This document shows positions 44,281-53,676 of a DNA stretch of 64,000 bases, one piece after another. The notes beneath the pieces were generated by a model that did no database searches, was not told the origin of the DNA, and worked only from the letters and a program-made list of their open reading frames with translations. Both the position numbers and the translations under genes were made by a program. This DNA comes from Corynebacterium minutissimum (lineage in GTDB: Bacteria; Actinomycetota; Actinomycetes; Mycobacteriales; Mycobacteriaceae). The stretch is from contig NZ_CP069533.1 in assembly GCF_016889765.1 (NCBI RefSeq), forward strand, positions 620,001 through 684,000, given 5' to 3'. The stretch's first letter is position 1, and every line of letters starts with the position of its first letter.

Positions 44281-45583
44281 CCTTCGTGGCCGGCGAGGGG
44301 TGGGCATCCTCGGCGGCGAGGCGCTCAAAGGCCACCGCCGCCAAAGCCGCCGCCTGATCCCCCAGAACGGAATCATCAAACTGCACGAGCGGCGAGTGGT
44401 TCCACTCACGCAAATGCTCAGGCGTGTCAGGGTTGGCCGTGCCAAACCACATAAACGTGCCCGGAACCTGGGCCAATACAACGCCAAAGTCCTCCGAAGC
44501 CATCATCGGAGTGTCCATGGAAAGCACGTTCTCCGCGCCGAACATCCCCGCCCACAACGAGGCCGCGAACTGGTCTTCGCGCGGGGATGTTTTCGTCGCG
44601 GAGTAGAGCACTTCGAAATCAACCTTCGCCGTGCAGCGGTGCGAGGCCGCCACAGAGCTTGATACCTCAATGATCATCTGGCGGACTTGCTCGATCTTTT
44701 CGTCGCGAAGCACGCGCACCGTGGCATCTAGTTCCGCCTTGTCCGGGATGACGTTGACCGCGCCGTCGCCCGCGCGCAGGTTCGTCACGGTAATGACGAT
44801 GGGGTCGTTGGCATCAAAACGCCGCGTTAGAGCTACCTGCAGCGCTACCTGGATCTCAGCCAAAGCAGCCACCGGGTCAATGGCATCGTGTGGGCGCGAG
44901 CCATGCCCACCTTTTCCATACACGGTAATGGTCAGGTTCGAGGAGGAAGCCATCATCGGGCCCCCGATGTGATGGAACGTGCCCCGATCCTGCGGTCCGA
45001 CGTGGAGGCCGTAGGCGGCGATGGGGCGGCGTCCAGCAGCGTCAAGCACGCCTTCCTCAATCATGGGCTGCGCACCACCAGGGCCCTCCTCACCCGGCTG
45101 GAACATGAAGGTGACATCCCCCATCAGCTCCTCGCGGTGGCGGCACAGCATCTTCACCGCGCCGATAAGACCAGCCGTGTGCAGGTCATGGCCACAGGCA
45201 TGCATGTTGTTATTCCGCGACGCAAAAGGACTGCCCGTCTGCTCGCGCAGCGGCAAAGCGTCCATGTCCGCGCGCAGCAGCACCGACACCGGGCGCTCGC
45301 CGCGCTTGCCTCCGCGCAGCACCGCCACGACCGAGCTCAAATCATGCCCGCGGTGAATCTCCAAAGGCAAGCCCTCGAGTGCTTCCAACACCTTCTTCTG
45401 TGTGCGCGGCAGGTGCAGGCCAATCTCCGGATTCTGGTGCATATCGCGCCTAAACTCCTGCAGCTCTGGGAGCAGCTCGCGGCCCTCCTCAAGGAACACC
45501 TCGCTGGCGAGCCGGTCCCCCAACTTCGCAGAAACCATGGGAAGCGGGGGTAGTTGCTGGCGGTGGCGCGGCGCCATCTTCAT
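44240..45583 (-). CDS. M20 family amidohydrolase
   Basis: Zinc-dependent hydrolase of the hippurate/IAA-amino acid hydrolase group (447 residues), likely cleaving N-acyl amino acids. Metal ligands are in HACGHDLHTAG and MQPGEEGPGGAQPMIEEG (FQPGEE type); SEDFGVV carries the last ligand. The dimerisation domain lies between about 195 and 310. The start ATG 45583 has AAGGATG about 6 bases upstream. Corynebacteria use such aminoacylases to release body-odour acids from glutamine conjugates, but this one cannot be assigned to that role. Confidence 0.92.
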   Translation of the reverse strand: MKMAPRHRQQLPPLPMVSAKLGDRLASEVFLEEGRELLPELQEFRRDMHQNPEIGLHLPRTQKKVLEALEGLPLEIHRGHDLSSVVAVLRGGKRGERPVSVLLRADMDALPLREQTGSPFASRNNNMHACGHDLHTAGLIGAVKMLCRHREELMGDVTFMFQPGEEGPGGAQPMIEEGVLDAAGRRPIAAYGLHVGPQDRGTFHHIGGPMMASSSNLTITVYGKGGHGSRPHDAIDPVAALAEIQVALQVALTRRFDANDPIVITVTNLRAGDGAVNVIPDKAELDATVRVLRDEKIEQVRQMIIEVSSSVAASHRCTAKVDFEVLYSATKTSPREDQFAASLWAGMFGAENVLSMDTPMMASEDFGVVLAQVPGTFMWFGTANPDTPEHLREWNHSPLVQFDDSVLGDQAAALAAVAFERLAAEDAHPSPATKAMRTPVQATGSEH

Positions 45584-45633
45584 GGTGTCATCCTTTCGCA
45601 GAGTGGTTTCCCCGAGCCTACCTGCGACTGTAT

Positions 45634-45639
45634 TAATGT
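45634..45639 (+). promoter_or_regulatory. Candidate leaderless -10 for esterase at 45648
   Basis: TAATGT lies 8 bases before the ATG in an AT-rich patch (TATTAATGTACTAG). Confidence 0.35.
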
Positions 45640-45647
45640 ACTAGGCC

Positions 45648-46727
45648 ATGAAGGTCCTTTCCACGCTGGTGGCCAGCTCCCTGATGTTCACGCCCGGCTC
45701 CTCCTACCAACTGTCGAGCCGCGACGAAGCCTCCTCGCAGTGGGCGGTTGACACCATGTTCAACGTCATCGATGGCTTAGGCACCTCCTCCCATTTGCTT
45801 ACCGACGCATGGTCTACGGAGCAGGAAGAGTACCCATACCCGATTAGGGAAATCGACGAGGTCTCCCTCGTTGAGCGGCGCGCCACCGACGAACCTGGCC
45901 GTGAGAAGTGGATCGTCTCCTCGCCGTCGATGGGGCGTGACATTCCCGTCGACGTCATCGTGGGCAACGGCGGGCCCATTGTGTACTTTCTCGAGGGCGT
46001 AGATTCCCCGGAGACCTCGAACTGGATCACCAAGGGGCATGTGAAGCGCGTCTTCGGCGAATCCGACGCCAGCATCGTCATCCCCTCGCAGGGAGCCGGT
46101 TCCATGTGGACGGACTGGCGAGAAGATGACCCGAAATTGGGCCGCCACAAGTGGGAAACGTTCCTCATCACAGAACTCGCTCCGCTAGTGGAGGCGGAGC
46201 TCAACCACAACGGCAAACGCGGACTCATTGGGTTGTCCATGGGAGCATCGGGCGCGGTGATGATGGCGAACAACAACCCGGGTTTCTTCCATGGCGTGGC
46301 GGGCATTTCCGGTTGCTATTCCACCACCAGCAAGGTGGGCCAGGGCACGGTGGACTTGACGGTGCGCACCAAGGGCGGCGACCCGACGAACATGTGGGGC
46401 CCGCGCGGTTCGGAAGACTGGCTACGCAATGACGTCATGTCCCACCCGGAGGGGCTGCGCGGCACGGCTCTGTACCTCGCCGCGGCCTCGGGCGCGTGGA
46501 CGGACGAGGAACTGGCGGCTTATCCCGGAAAGTCCGTCAATGATCGCATCGGGGGCACCCTTTTGGAGGCCGGCTCACGTCGCTGTACGGAGGAGTTTTC
46601 CGCCGCGCTTTCCGACGCCTCAATCCCCCACACCACCGACTATCTCACCGACGGCACCCACGACTGGGTGATGTTTGGCAAGCAATTGCAGCCGGCGTGG
46701 GATGCGATTAAACCGGCTCTCTACTAA
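45648..46727 (+). CDS. Mycolyltransferase/antigen 85-like esterase
   Basis: A 359-residue secreted-type alpha/beta hydrolase of the esterase-D/antigen-85 family that transfers mycolates to trehalose or arabinogalactan in mycolate bacteria. The nucleophile elbow is GLSMGASGAVMMA; the oxyanion/upstream block is PIVYFLEGVDSPETSNW, and His is in GTHDWVMF. The N-terminal signal is short (MKVLSTLVASSLMFTPGSS). The Trp-rich substrate motif common in Cmt proteins is present as SMWTDW. It is followed after 10 bases by a small membrane protein gene. Confidence 0.87.
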   Translation: MKVLSTLVASSLMFTPGSSYQLSSRDEASSQWAVDTMFNVIDGLGTSSHLLTDAWSTEQEEYPYPIREIDEVSLVERRATDEPGREKWIVSSPSMGRDIPVDVIVGNGGPIVYFLEGVDSPETSNWITKGHVKRVFGESDASIVIPSQGAGSMWTDWREDDPKLGRHKWETFLITELAPLVEAELNHNGKRGLIGLSMGASGAVMMANNNPGFFHGVAGISGCYSTTSKVGQGTVDLTVRTKGGDPTNMWGPRGSEDWLRNDVMSHPEGLRGTALYLAAASGAWTDEELAAYPGKSVNDRIGGTLLEAGSRRCTEEFSAALSDASIPHTTDYLTDGTHDWVMFGKQLQPAWDAIKPALY

Positions 46728-46737
46728 CGTCGACAAC

Positions 46738-46944
46738 ATGTCCCGATTCCGCAGCTTTTACATCCCCGCCGCCATCCTCGTGGCAGGGCTCGTCATCCTC
46801 GCAGTGTTCTACGTTGGCTTAAGCCGCCATTACAACTCACAGGAGCTGCAAGCGCTTATCGACGGCGCCAACGCCAACGGCCAGGACTATACCGTCGTCC
46901 TCCACAACGATTTAACTGGGAGCTATTCCTTTAACGCCGAGTAA
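46738..46944 (+). CDS. 68-residue single-pass membrane protein
   Basis: From ATG 46738, 10 bases after the esterase stop: MSRFRSFYIPAAILVAGLVI starts a basic head and one helix (about 8-29), followed by a ~38-residue outer tail (HYNSQELQALIDGANANG). It is probably cotranscribed with the mycolyltransferase-like gene and may act near it in the envelope. No family is recognised. Confidence 0.65.
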   Translation: MSRFRSFYIPAAILVAGLVILAVFYVGLSRHYNSQELQALIDGANANGQDYTVVLHNDLTGSYSFNAE

Positions 46945-46980
46945 TTCTGCGTTCCGGTTGCGGGGTTGGTGAACCTGTTT

Positions 46981-46986
46981 TAGTCT
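46981..46986 (+). promoter_or_regulatory. Candidate leaderless -10 for HNH gene
   Basis: TAGTCT lies 8 bases before ATG 46995, supporting that start over GTG 46989, which would leave only 2 bases. Confidence 0.45.
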
Positions 46987-46994
46987 CTGTGGCC

Positions 46995-48101
46995 ATGGGG
47001 GTATTAGAAACCTACTTCCACTACCGCAACTCGGGGATCGCGCTAGTGGAACAAGCATCCAGCTCACCCGACGAACTGCGCACGCTCGGCGCCGACCCAG
47101 CCGATGCCACAGAACTCGCCCACCTTCACCGCATCTACTTCGGGCAAACCCGCTTTAGCGGCAAACAACGCAAAGCCCGCGCTACCGCCCTTCAGCAGCG
47201 CCACAGCCTCGCCACGCTCACCCTCATCGAGTCCTACACCGCACGCGTGAAAAAAGACCTCGATGCCTGGAACCTACGCATCAAGCTTGCCAGCACCCCC
47301 GCCCACAAAATCCGCCACGTCGCCACCAAGCGCTTAAAAGAGCTTAAGTCCAAGCGCACCGCCAAACCCGGAGTACGCTTCACCTACCGCTCTAAAGGCC
47401 CGAACTCCATCACCATCACCGACACCCCCACCGTCATCGCCGATATCCGGGGCACGTTAGAGTCCGTCAATAAAACAAACCTGCTTGATGCCGCCCGCAC
47501 CGTCATTGTCACCGGTGGTATTGGAACTAAACCTGCCGTACACGCTCAAGTCGTTGTCACCCTGGATGAATTTGACCGCATTATCAACGGTGATGGGGAG
47601 GAAATCGAACTTAAACTCACCAACGGCGGGCGCATGAGCGGGGCAGACTTTTTGGCCTACAAGTTTGCCGAGATTGGCTACGCCACCATCATCCACCCCT
47701 TAGAGGGACCCATTAACTCTTATAGGATTCAGCGGCATGCCAGCTGGAAACAACGCATCAGCCTAGCTGCCGAATTCCAAACCTGCTCACGCGACGGCTG
47801 CAACAAACCAGCTGACTACTGCGAAGTCCACCACCTCATCCCCTGGCAGGCAGGAGGTTTCACCAACCTTAAAAACCTCACCTTCCTGTGCGCCTACCAC
47901 AACGGTATTAACGACGATGACCCCAAACGCCCCACCGGGCGCGGCTACATGTTCCGGCTCAATACCGGGGTGAGCTACATCCCGCCCTGGGGTGCGCCGA
48001 TAACCGCCATGCCCGAATACCAAGAAGCCACAGCCAGACTCGCCGCCGAACAAACAGGACAAACCACAGGCCAACCACCCGACCCACCGGGTGCAAGCTG
48101 A
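46995..48101 (+). CDS. HNH endonuclease of the 13E12/DUF222 type
   Basis: A 368-residue protein. The C-terminal HNH domain is plain: CSRDGCNKPADYCEVHH, then LIPWQAGGFTNLKNL and LCAYHN, with Cys pairs for zinc. The N-terminal ~250 residues are helical and match the DUF222/REP13E12 layout only loosely. Such genes are present in several copies in many actinobacterial genomes and behave like mobile repeats. The Pro/Gln/Thr-rich tail (GQTTGQPPDPPGAS) is disordered. It stands alone between an envelope gene and lepA. Confidence 0.85.
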   Translation: MGVLETYFHYRNSGIALVEQASSSPDELRTLGADPADATELAHLHRIYFGQTRFSGKQRKARATALQQRHSLATLTLIESYTARVKKDLDAWNLRIKLASTPAHKIRHVATKRLKELKSKRTAKPGVRFTYRSKGPNSITITDTPTVIADIRGTLESVNKTNLLDAARTVIVTGGIGTKPAVHAQVVVTLDEFDRIINGDGEEIELKLTNGGRMSGADFLAYKFAEIGYATIIHPLEGPINSYRIQRHASWKQRISLAAEFQTCSRDGCNKPADYCEVHHLIPWQAGGFTNLKNLTFLCAYHNGINDDDPKRPTGRGYMFRLNTGVSYIPPWGAPITAMPEYQEATARLAAEQTGQTTGQPPDPPGAS

Positions 48102-48204
48102 AGCTTCGCACCCGCGACGCAACGATGAAACCCGCCGACCACACCATGGTCAGCGGGCACATCGACGATCCCACAGCTAGTGGAGGCAAGCACAGAGACG
48201 GCGA

Positions 48205-48235
48205 AACCCGCTAACCAGAAAAAGGTTGACGGGTT
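48205..48235. terminator. Candidate terminator between HNH gene and lepA
   Basis: AACCCG and AACC pair with GGTT and CGGGTT across a two-base mismatch, with an A-rich loop. It lies between convergent genes. There is no strong T run on either strand. Confidence 0.4.
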
Positions 48236-48247
48236 AGTTGGCGTGCT

Positions 48248-50095
48248 TTAGTCGGCGTCGGTGGACAGCGCCGCGACGAAAGCCTCCTGCGGCACCGAGA
48301 CGGAACCGATGGACTTCATGCGCTTCTTACCGGCCTTCTGCTTCTCCAGCAGCTTGCGCTTACGCGAGATATCGCCGCCGTAGCACTTGGCCAGCACGTC
48401 CTTACGCATCGCGCGGATATTCTCACGCGCGATGATCTTTGAGCCGATGGCCGCCTGGACGGGCACCTCGAACTGCTGGCGTGGGATGAGCTCCTTGAGC
48501 TTCTTCGTCATCTTGTTGCCGTACCACTGCGCGGACTCGCGGTGCACAATGGCAGAGAAGGCATCCACCGGATCACCGTTGAGCAGAATATCCACCTTCA
48601 CCAAGTCCGCCAGCTGCTCGCCAGCCTCCTCGTAGTTGAGGGAAGCATAGCCCTTGGTACGGGACTTCAACATGTCGAAGAAGTCGAAGATGATTTCACC
48701 CAGCGGCATGGTGTAGCGCAGCTCCACGCGGTCTTCGGACAGGTAATCCATGCCACCCATCTGGCCACGCTTAGCCTGGCACAGCTCCATCGTCGGGCCC
48801 ACAAATTCCTCCGGCACGATGATGGTCATCTTCACAATCGGCTCATACACCTCGTTCAGCTTGCCGCTCGGCCAATCGGACGGATTGTGCACGACGGTTT
48901 CCGCGCCGTCTTCTGCTACCACACGGTAGGTCACCGACGGCGCCGTGGAAATCAGGTCCAAGCCAAACTCGCGCTCCAAGCGGTCGCGCGTGATTTCCAT
49001 ATGCAGCAGGCCCAAGAAGCCACAGCGGAAGCCGAAGCCCAGGGCGACGGAGGTCTCGGGCTCGAAGGTGAGGGAGGCGTCGTTAAGCTGCAGCTTCTCC
49101 AGCGCGTCACGGAGATCCGGGAAGTCGGCCTGGGAAATGGGGAACAAACCGGAGTAGACCATGGGGTTCGGGTCGGCATAGCCCTTGAGGGGCTCGCTCG
49201 CGCCATTCGACGCCCACGTAATCGTGTCACCCACCTTGGTCTCACGCACGTTCTTCACGCCCGTAATGAGATAGCCCACCTCGCCCGGGCCTAGGCCCTC
49301 ACACTTCTGCATGGTCGGGCTGACGATGCCCACCTCCAGCAGCTCATGGTTAGTACCCGTGGCCATCATGGTGACCTTCTGGCGCGGGGTGAGCTTGCCG
49401 TCCATCATGCGGATATAGGTCACCACGCCGCGGTAGGTGTCATAGACCGAGTCGAAGACCATCGCGCGGGCCGGGGCATCCTCGCCGAACTCGGAGGTCG
49501 GGGCAGGGACGAGCTCCGCCACCTTGTCGAGCAGCGCCGGCACGCCCTCGCCGGTCTTGCCGGACACGCGCAGCACCTCTTCCGGCTCGCAACCGATAAT
49601 GTTGGCGATTTCCAAGGAGTACTTCTCGGGATCCGCCGCCGGCAGGTCAATCTTGTTGAGAACCGGGATGATCTCCAGGTCATTCTCCATGGCCAGGTAG
49701 AGGTTGGCCAGGGTTTGGGCTTCGATGCCTTGGGCGGCGTCGACAAGCAGGATGGCGCCCTCACATGCCTCCAGCGCGCGGGAAACCTCATAGGTGAAGT
49801 CGACGTGGCCGGGGGTATCGATCATCTGCATGACGATCTCCTCCCCCTGACACGCACCGGACTGAGGAATCCAGGGCAGGCGCACGTTCTGCGCCTTAAT
49901 GGTGATGCCGCGCTCGCGCTCGATATCCATGTTGTCGAGGTATTGGTCGCGCATATCGCGCTCCTCCACCACCTGCGACAACTGCAGGATGCGGTCAGCC
50001 AGCGTCGACTTGCCGTGGTCGATGTGGGCAATGATGCAAAAGTTTCGGATCTTGGACGGATCCGTAAACGTCGTGGCCGCAAAGTTTCTAGACAT
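48248..50095 (-). CDS. lepA: Elongation factor 4 (LepA)
   Basis: Ribosome-bound translational GTPase (615 residues). G1 is [10 protein letters not shown]3 is DTPGHVDF and G4 is NKIDLP. EF-G-like domains II, III and V follow, and then the LepA-specific C-terminal domain ([18 protein letters not shown]). The start ATG 50095 lies only 18 bases from the divergent PemK-like gene. A TATTCT hexamer 6 bases upstream suggests a leaderless transcript. Confidence 0.96.
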   Translation of the reverse strand: MSRNFAATTFTDPSKIRNFCIIAHIDHGKSTLADRILQLSQVVEERDMRDQYLDNMDIERERGITIKAQNVRLPWIPQSGACQGEEIVMQMIDTPGHVDFTYEVSRALEACEGAILLVDAAQGIEAQTLANLYLAMENDLEIIPVLNKIDLPAADPEKYSLEIANIIGCEPEEVLRVSGKTGEGVPALLDKVAELVPAPTSEFGEDAPARAMVFDSVYDTYRGVVTYIRMMDGKLTPRQKVTMMATGTNHELLEVGIVSPTMQKCEGLGPGEVGYLITGVKNVRETKVGDTITWASNGASEPLKGYADPNPMVYSGLFPISQADFPDLRDALEKLQLNDASLTFEPETSVALGFGFRCGFLGLLHMEITRDRLEREFGLDLISTAPSVTYRVVAEDGAETVVHNPSDWPSGKLNEVYEPIVKMTIIVPEEFVGPTMELCQAKRGQMGGMDYLSEDRVELRYTMPLGEIIFDFFDMLKSRTKGYASLNYEEAGEQLADLVKVDILLNGDPVDAFSAIVHRESAQWYGNKMTKKLKELIPRQQFEVPVQAAIGSKIIARENIRAMRKDVLAKCYGGDISRKRKLLEKQKAGKKRMKSIGSVSVPQEAFVAALSTDAD

Positions 50096-50100
50096 GCGTT

Positions 50101-50108
50101 TAGAATAG
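50101..50108. promoter_or_regulatory. Overlapping divergent -10 elements, lepA and pemK-like gene
   Basis: TAGAAT (50101-50106, + strand) is 7 bases before the ATG at 50114. TATTCT (50107-50102, - strand) is 6 bases before the lepA ATG. They share five base pairs, so RNA polymerase cannot occupy both at once. Confidence 0.5.
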
Positions 50109-50113
50109 ACGAC

Positions 50114-50635
50114 ATGACTAGGTTGGCCCGCATTTTAGGCTTCGGACGCCCCGAGCCTGTCGATGACGGCCTGCAGCGCATCACCGAACGCCTCGGAATG
50201 AACCAGCCCGATGTCGTCACGGAACCGCGCAAAGCCGCCGACATCCGCGTCGAGGCTGCCGCCGCCCACCCCCGCAGCGTCTTCTTCACACCCGACATGG
50301 ATGGCCAGGCTGACTCTGGTGAAGTGGTGTGGGTCTGGGCGCCTTCCGACGGCAAACAATCCCCGCCGCGCGAACGCGCTGTGCTTATTGTCTCCCGCAC
50401 CCGCACGACAGTTCTGGGCTTGCTGATTTCGGCCAACCCGAAGCATGCGAACAAAGAGGAATGGCTCGACATCGGCACCGGCGAATGGGACGAATCCGGC
50501 CGGCAGTGTTGGGTACGCATCGACCGCGTGCTGGAAATCTCTGAGGAGCAATGCCGCCGCCAGGGCACGCTCTTCCCGGAGAGGCGCTTCGAGCGCATTG
50601 CCAACCGGCTGCGCTCGCGCTATCACTGGGCGTGA
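50114..50635 (+). CDS. PemK/MazF-like protein without antitoxin
   Basis: A 173-residue protein with a ~50-residue N-terminal extension and a PemK/MazF-like barrel: [28 protein letters not shown] followed by strands with [10 protein letters not shown] and [11 protein letters not shown]. MazF family toxins are mRNA endonucleases, usually ~110 residues and paired with an antitoxin gene. No antitoxin ORF is next to it. The position beside lepA is common in corynebacteria, so it may be a domesticated housekeeping protein. ATG 50114 sits 7 bases behind TAGAAT, consistent with leaderless translation. Confidence 0.75.
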   Translation: MTRLARILGFGRPEPVDDGLQRITERLGMNQPDVVTEPRKAADIRVEAAAAHPRSVFFTPDMDGQADSGEVVWVWAPSDGKQSPPRERAVLIVSRTRTTVLGLLISANPKHANKEEWLDIGTGEWDESGRQCWVRIDRVLEISEEQCRRQGTLFPERRFERIANRLRSRYHWA

Positions 50636-50753
50636 TTTGGGTTTTCGTAGCTTGGCTTGCTAAATTTTGTGAGATGCCGAGGCATGTGTGGCGGTCAGGA
50701 CCTTGGGTCCGCCTTCCTCGGTCAACATTCCTACGACTCTAAGAGGTATAACA

Positions 50754-51017
50754 ATGGCAAATATCAAGTCTAAGCAGAAGCGCGTTCTCACCAACGAGAA
50801 GTCCCGTCAGCGCAACAAGGCCGTGCGTTCCGCCGTACGCACCGAGATCCGTAAGTTCCGCGAGGCCGTCGAGTCCGGCGACAAGGCCGCAGCTGAGAAG
50901 CAGCTGCGCGTTGCTTCCCGCGCACTGGACAAGTCCGTGTCCAAGGGCGTCTTCCACCGCAACAACGCGGCCAACAAGAAGTCCGGCATGGCCACCGCCT
51001 TCAACAAGATGGCCTAA
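50754..51017 (+). CDS. rpsT: 30S ribosomal protein S20
   Basis: An 87-residue, Lys/Arg/Ala-rich helical protein that binds 16S rRNA. It starts [20 protein letters not shown] and ends [11 protein letters not shown], fully typical. AAGAGG lies 7 bases before ATG 50754. The stop codon TAA is followed immediately by the ATG of a DNA methylase gene, so rpsT shares its transcript with foreign-looking genes. It is divergent from or independent of holA, which is often nearby in actinobacteria. Confidence 0.97.
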   Translation: MANIKSKQKRVLTNEKSRQRNKAVRSAVRTEIRKFREAVESGDKAAAEKQLRVASRALDKSVSKGVFHRNNAANKKSGMATAFNKMA

Positions 51018-51827
51018 ATGAAACCGCTCCTGAAGTGGGTAGGCGGAAAACGTCAGTTACTTCCCGCCATCCACTCCATGCTGCCTGAGAGCTTCGACAC
51101 TTATGTCGAGCCTTTCTTGGGCGGCGGAGCGGTTCTTTTTTCTTTGGCGCCCTCCCGCGCCCGGGTCAATGACCTCAATACCGAGCTCATTACCGTGTAC
51201 GAGGTCGTCCGCGATGACGTGGACGAGCTCATCGCCCTGCTCAAGGGCTATCCGAATGATTCGGATTTCTTCTACGAGATGCGCTCCCGCGACCGTTCGC
51301 CGGAGTTTGCGCACTTAAGCGCCGTCGAGCGTGCTGCACGTACGATTTATCTCAACAAGACCTGCTACAACGGGCTTTACCGCGTGAATAACGCCGGCCA
51401 GTTCAACGCCCCGTTTGGCCGCTATGCTAATCCCACGATTTGTGATGAGCCGAACCTGCGGGCGGTTTCTTCGTATTTGTCTGCTAATGACGTGGTCTTT
51501 TCCAACGGCGATTACGCTGCGCTGGAGGCGCATGAGGGGGATTTTGTCTACTTCGATCCGCCTTATGATCCGGTAAACCCGACGAGCAATTTCACCGGCT
51601 ACCAGTCGGGCGGGTTCGGCCGTGCGGACCAGATTCGTCTCAAGGAGACCTGTGACGAGCTGGATGCGCGGGGAGTGAAGTTCCTGCTGTCGAATTCCGC
51701 GACGGATTTCATCAAGGAGCTTTACGCCGACTATCGCATCGAGATCGTAGGTGCCACGCGTGCTGTGAATTCCGTGGCGTCGAAGCGCGGCAAGGTCAAC
51801 GAGGTGTTGGTGCGCAACTATGCTTAA
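51018..51827 (+). CDS. DNA adenine methylase (Dam/DpnII class)
   Basis: A 269-residue D12-class alpha N6-adenine methyltransferase. The SAM site is EPFLGGGAVLF (31-41) and the catalytic DPPY is at 180-183. Blocks such as PLLKWVGGKRQLLP, NGLYRVN and QFNAPFGRY resemble M.DpnII/M.MboI enzymes, so GATC is the expected target. The ATG follows the rpsT stop without a gap. The downstream gene overlaps by 8 bases and encodes the likely restriction partner. Strong sign of horizontal transfer. Confidence 0.9.
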   Translation: MKPLLKWVGGKRQLLPAIHSMLPESFDTYVEPFLGGGAVLFSLAPSRARVNDLNTELITVYEVVRDDVDELIALLKGYPNDSDFFYEMRSRDRSPEFAHLSAVERAARTIYLNKTCYNGLYRVNNAGQFNAPFGRYANPTICDEPNLRAVSSYLSANDVVFSNGDYAALEAHEGDFVYFDPPYDPVNPTSNFTGYQSGGFGRADQIRLKETCDELDARGVKFLLSNSATDFIKELYADYRIEIVGATRAVNSVASKRGKVNEVLVRNYA

Positions 51828-53016
51828 CGACGCCGCGTGGGACCTCGTCTTCCCCCATATCCAGGCCGACATTGCCGAATCCGGTTTCACGGTCTTGGAG
51901 GCGAGTGAGCTCAAACGGTTGTCGGGGCGTGAGCCGCGTTTGATGGCTAAGCACGATTTTTCTGCGGCCCGCCCTAAGGTGTTTCAAGAACATGGGTTGT
52001 CCATGCTGCCGATTCGCCGCGATGCGTACTTGATTGGCCGCTTCGATCTGTACCAGCCTTTCCCGGAGCAGGCAGGGCCGCTGACGACGATGCCGGTGCC
52101 GCGGCATATTAAGTCCATCGACTTTGACAACTTGAGCTCCGAAGCCGCAGCGCTCACGGCAGCAAGCTTGAGCGGCATGGTAGATGATTTCATCGGCGCC
52201 GAGTGCGTCGCGACGGTCAGCGGGCGCATGTCGACGCTGCAGCTGCCGATGACTATCGGGGGCCGCGAGGTGGTCGTCGACCGCGCCCAGATGGAGATCG
52301 ATGCCGGTTTTGAATCGACTGAGCATCTCGTCCTGCTGGAGGCGAAGAACCACGTCTCCCCCGACTTCAATATTCGTCAGCTGTATTTCCCTTTCCGCCG
52401 CTTCAGTCTGGCGTTGGACAAGGAGGTCATACCGGTCTACATGGTGTACTCCAACGGCGTGTTCCATTTCTACCGGTATGCGTTTAGGGATCCGGCGGAT
52501 TTCCGCTCTATCGAGCTGGTCGCGGCTCACCGCTATATCCTCGGCCCCTCGACGGTCACCGCCGAGACCGTTCGCAGCATTCTGGCCGCCACGCAGGTAG
52601 AACGCCCAGGGTTCCCCTTCCCCCAGGCAGATTCCTTTGCGCGCGTTATTAGCTTGTTGGAAAACCCGGTTCCCAAGGCGGACATGCCGGAACAGTATGG
52701 TTTTACCCCGCGCCAGGCGGACTACTACACCAACGCGGCTCGCTACCTTGGCTTGACGGAGCTGCGCGGCGCCCGCGATGAGCGCAATGCTGCCCTCATT
52801 CAGGCGCTGGCTTCACGCCCAGTGTTCCGGGATATGCTTACGCACGTGGTTGATACGTGTCGGGCACTGAGCAAGGACGAAGCCTACGCCTTGATGCGTA
52901 CCGCCGACTTGGGACTTAAAGAATCCACTCTGCGCCGGCGCTCGGCCACGGTGGCGGCATGGTCGCAGTGGGTAGCGGAGCTGCTCGAGCTGGGACAGCT
53001 CCGCATTCCGGGTTAA
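51820..53016 (+). CDS. Putative type II restriction endonuclease
   Basis: A 398-residue protein with a PD-(D/E)xK-like core: EIDAGF with D161, then LVLLEAK with E174 and K176, and a following FNIRQLYFPF. The N-terminal ~150 residues could hold specificity elements and the C-terminal ~100 a winged-helix-like region (STLRRRSATVAAW). It overlaps the methylase gene by 8 bases, the key argument for an R-M pair. It does not look like DpnII or MboI endonucleases (shorter), so the specificity rests on the methylase. Function is inferred. Confidence 0.78.
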   Translation: MLNDAAWDLVFPHIQADIAESGFTVLEASELKRLSGREPRLMAKHDFSAARPKVFQEHGLSMLPIRRDAYLIGRFDLYQPFPEQAGPLTTMPVPRHIKSIDFDNLSSEAAALTAASLSGMVDDFIGAECVATVSGRMSTLQLPMTIGGREVVVDRAQMEIDAGFESTEHLVLLEAKNHVSPDFNIRQLYFPFRRFSLALDKEVIPVYMVYSNGVFHFYRYAFRDPADFRSIELVAAHRYILGPSTVTAETVRSILAATQVERPGFPFPQADSFARVISLLENPVPKADMPEQYGFTPRQADYYTNAARYLGLTELRGARDERNAALIQALASRPVFRDMLTHVVDTCRALSKDEAYALMRTADLGLKESTLRRRSATVAAWSQWVAELLELGQLRIPG

Positions 53017-53034
53017 GGTGGCCTAGATTCTCGG

Positions 53035-53676
53035 TTAGGCGGCTTGGATTCCGGCCCACACGAGAGCGCAGCCGGCGACGACGAAGAACGTGCCGGAGCC
53101 GATATCAATCCACGGGCCCGCGGCGAGGAGGCGCCGGCGAATCGCGCGCGTAGAAATCACTGTGGAGAGGAAGACGAACAGCAGGTAGCTCGACAATGAC
53201 ATGCTCAACACCAGCGCTATCGAGAGCCAGATGGGCGGGTGCGGCGGCAGCAGCGGAGCCACCAGCGCGGCCAAAAAGAGCACGATTTTCGGGTTCGACA
53301 GGTTGGTAGCAAGCCCGGTGCGGAAAACTTTACCCACCGAGCCCAGGCGAGCAGCCGCATCGTCCTCGTCCTGCGGAGGATGCTTGCGCAGCTCAAGGCC
53401 GGAGCGGATGGAGAGCACGCCCATGAAGACCAAGAAGCAGCCTCCCACGACCTGAATGAGCGACAAGACCCCCGGGAATGCCGTCAGCAGAGCAGCGGCG
53501 CCAAAGACCGTCAGTGAGCTCCAAAAGAGCACGCCGACCTGGATACCGGTGGCCGCCGCAATGGCATGGCGGCGCGAGCGCGTGGCGTAGCGGGTGACCA
53601 GCACGATGTCAGGGCCCGGCGCGGCGGCTCCCACCAGGTTCATCAGCAGAATGGCCGCGAACGCGGACCAGCTCAT
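53035..53676 (-). CDS. LysE/RhtB-family amino acid exporter
   Basis: A 213-residue inner-membrane protein with six hydrophobic segments. The family signature is LVGAAAPGPDIVLVTRYATRSRRHAIAAATG-like at the N-terminus (G-x-x-x-PGP). It probably exports an amino acid or derivative such as threonine, homoserine or leucine; the substrate is not readable. Its start overlaps the ankyrin gene stop (ATGA). The 3' end is 18 bases from the convergent endonuclease gene. Confidence 0.9.
   Translation of the reverse strand: MSWSAFAAILLMNLVGAAAPGPDIVLVTRYATRSRRHAIAAATGIQVGVLFWSSLTVFGAAALLTAFPGVLSLIQVVGGCFLVFMGVLSIRSGLELRKHPPQDEDDAAARLGSVGKVFRTGLATNLSNPKIVLFLAALVAPLLPPHPPIWLSIALVLSMSLSSYLLFVFLSTVISTRAIRRRLLAAGPWIDIGSGTFFVVAGCALVWAGIQAA

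Noticed and set aside
49346..50113. N-terminal extension of the PemK-like protein
   Set aside because: It is antisense to lepA; the real protein starts at ATG 50114.
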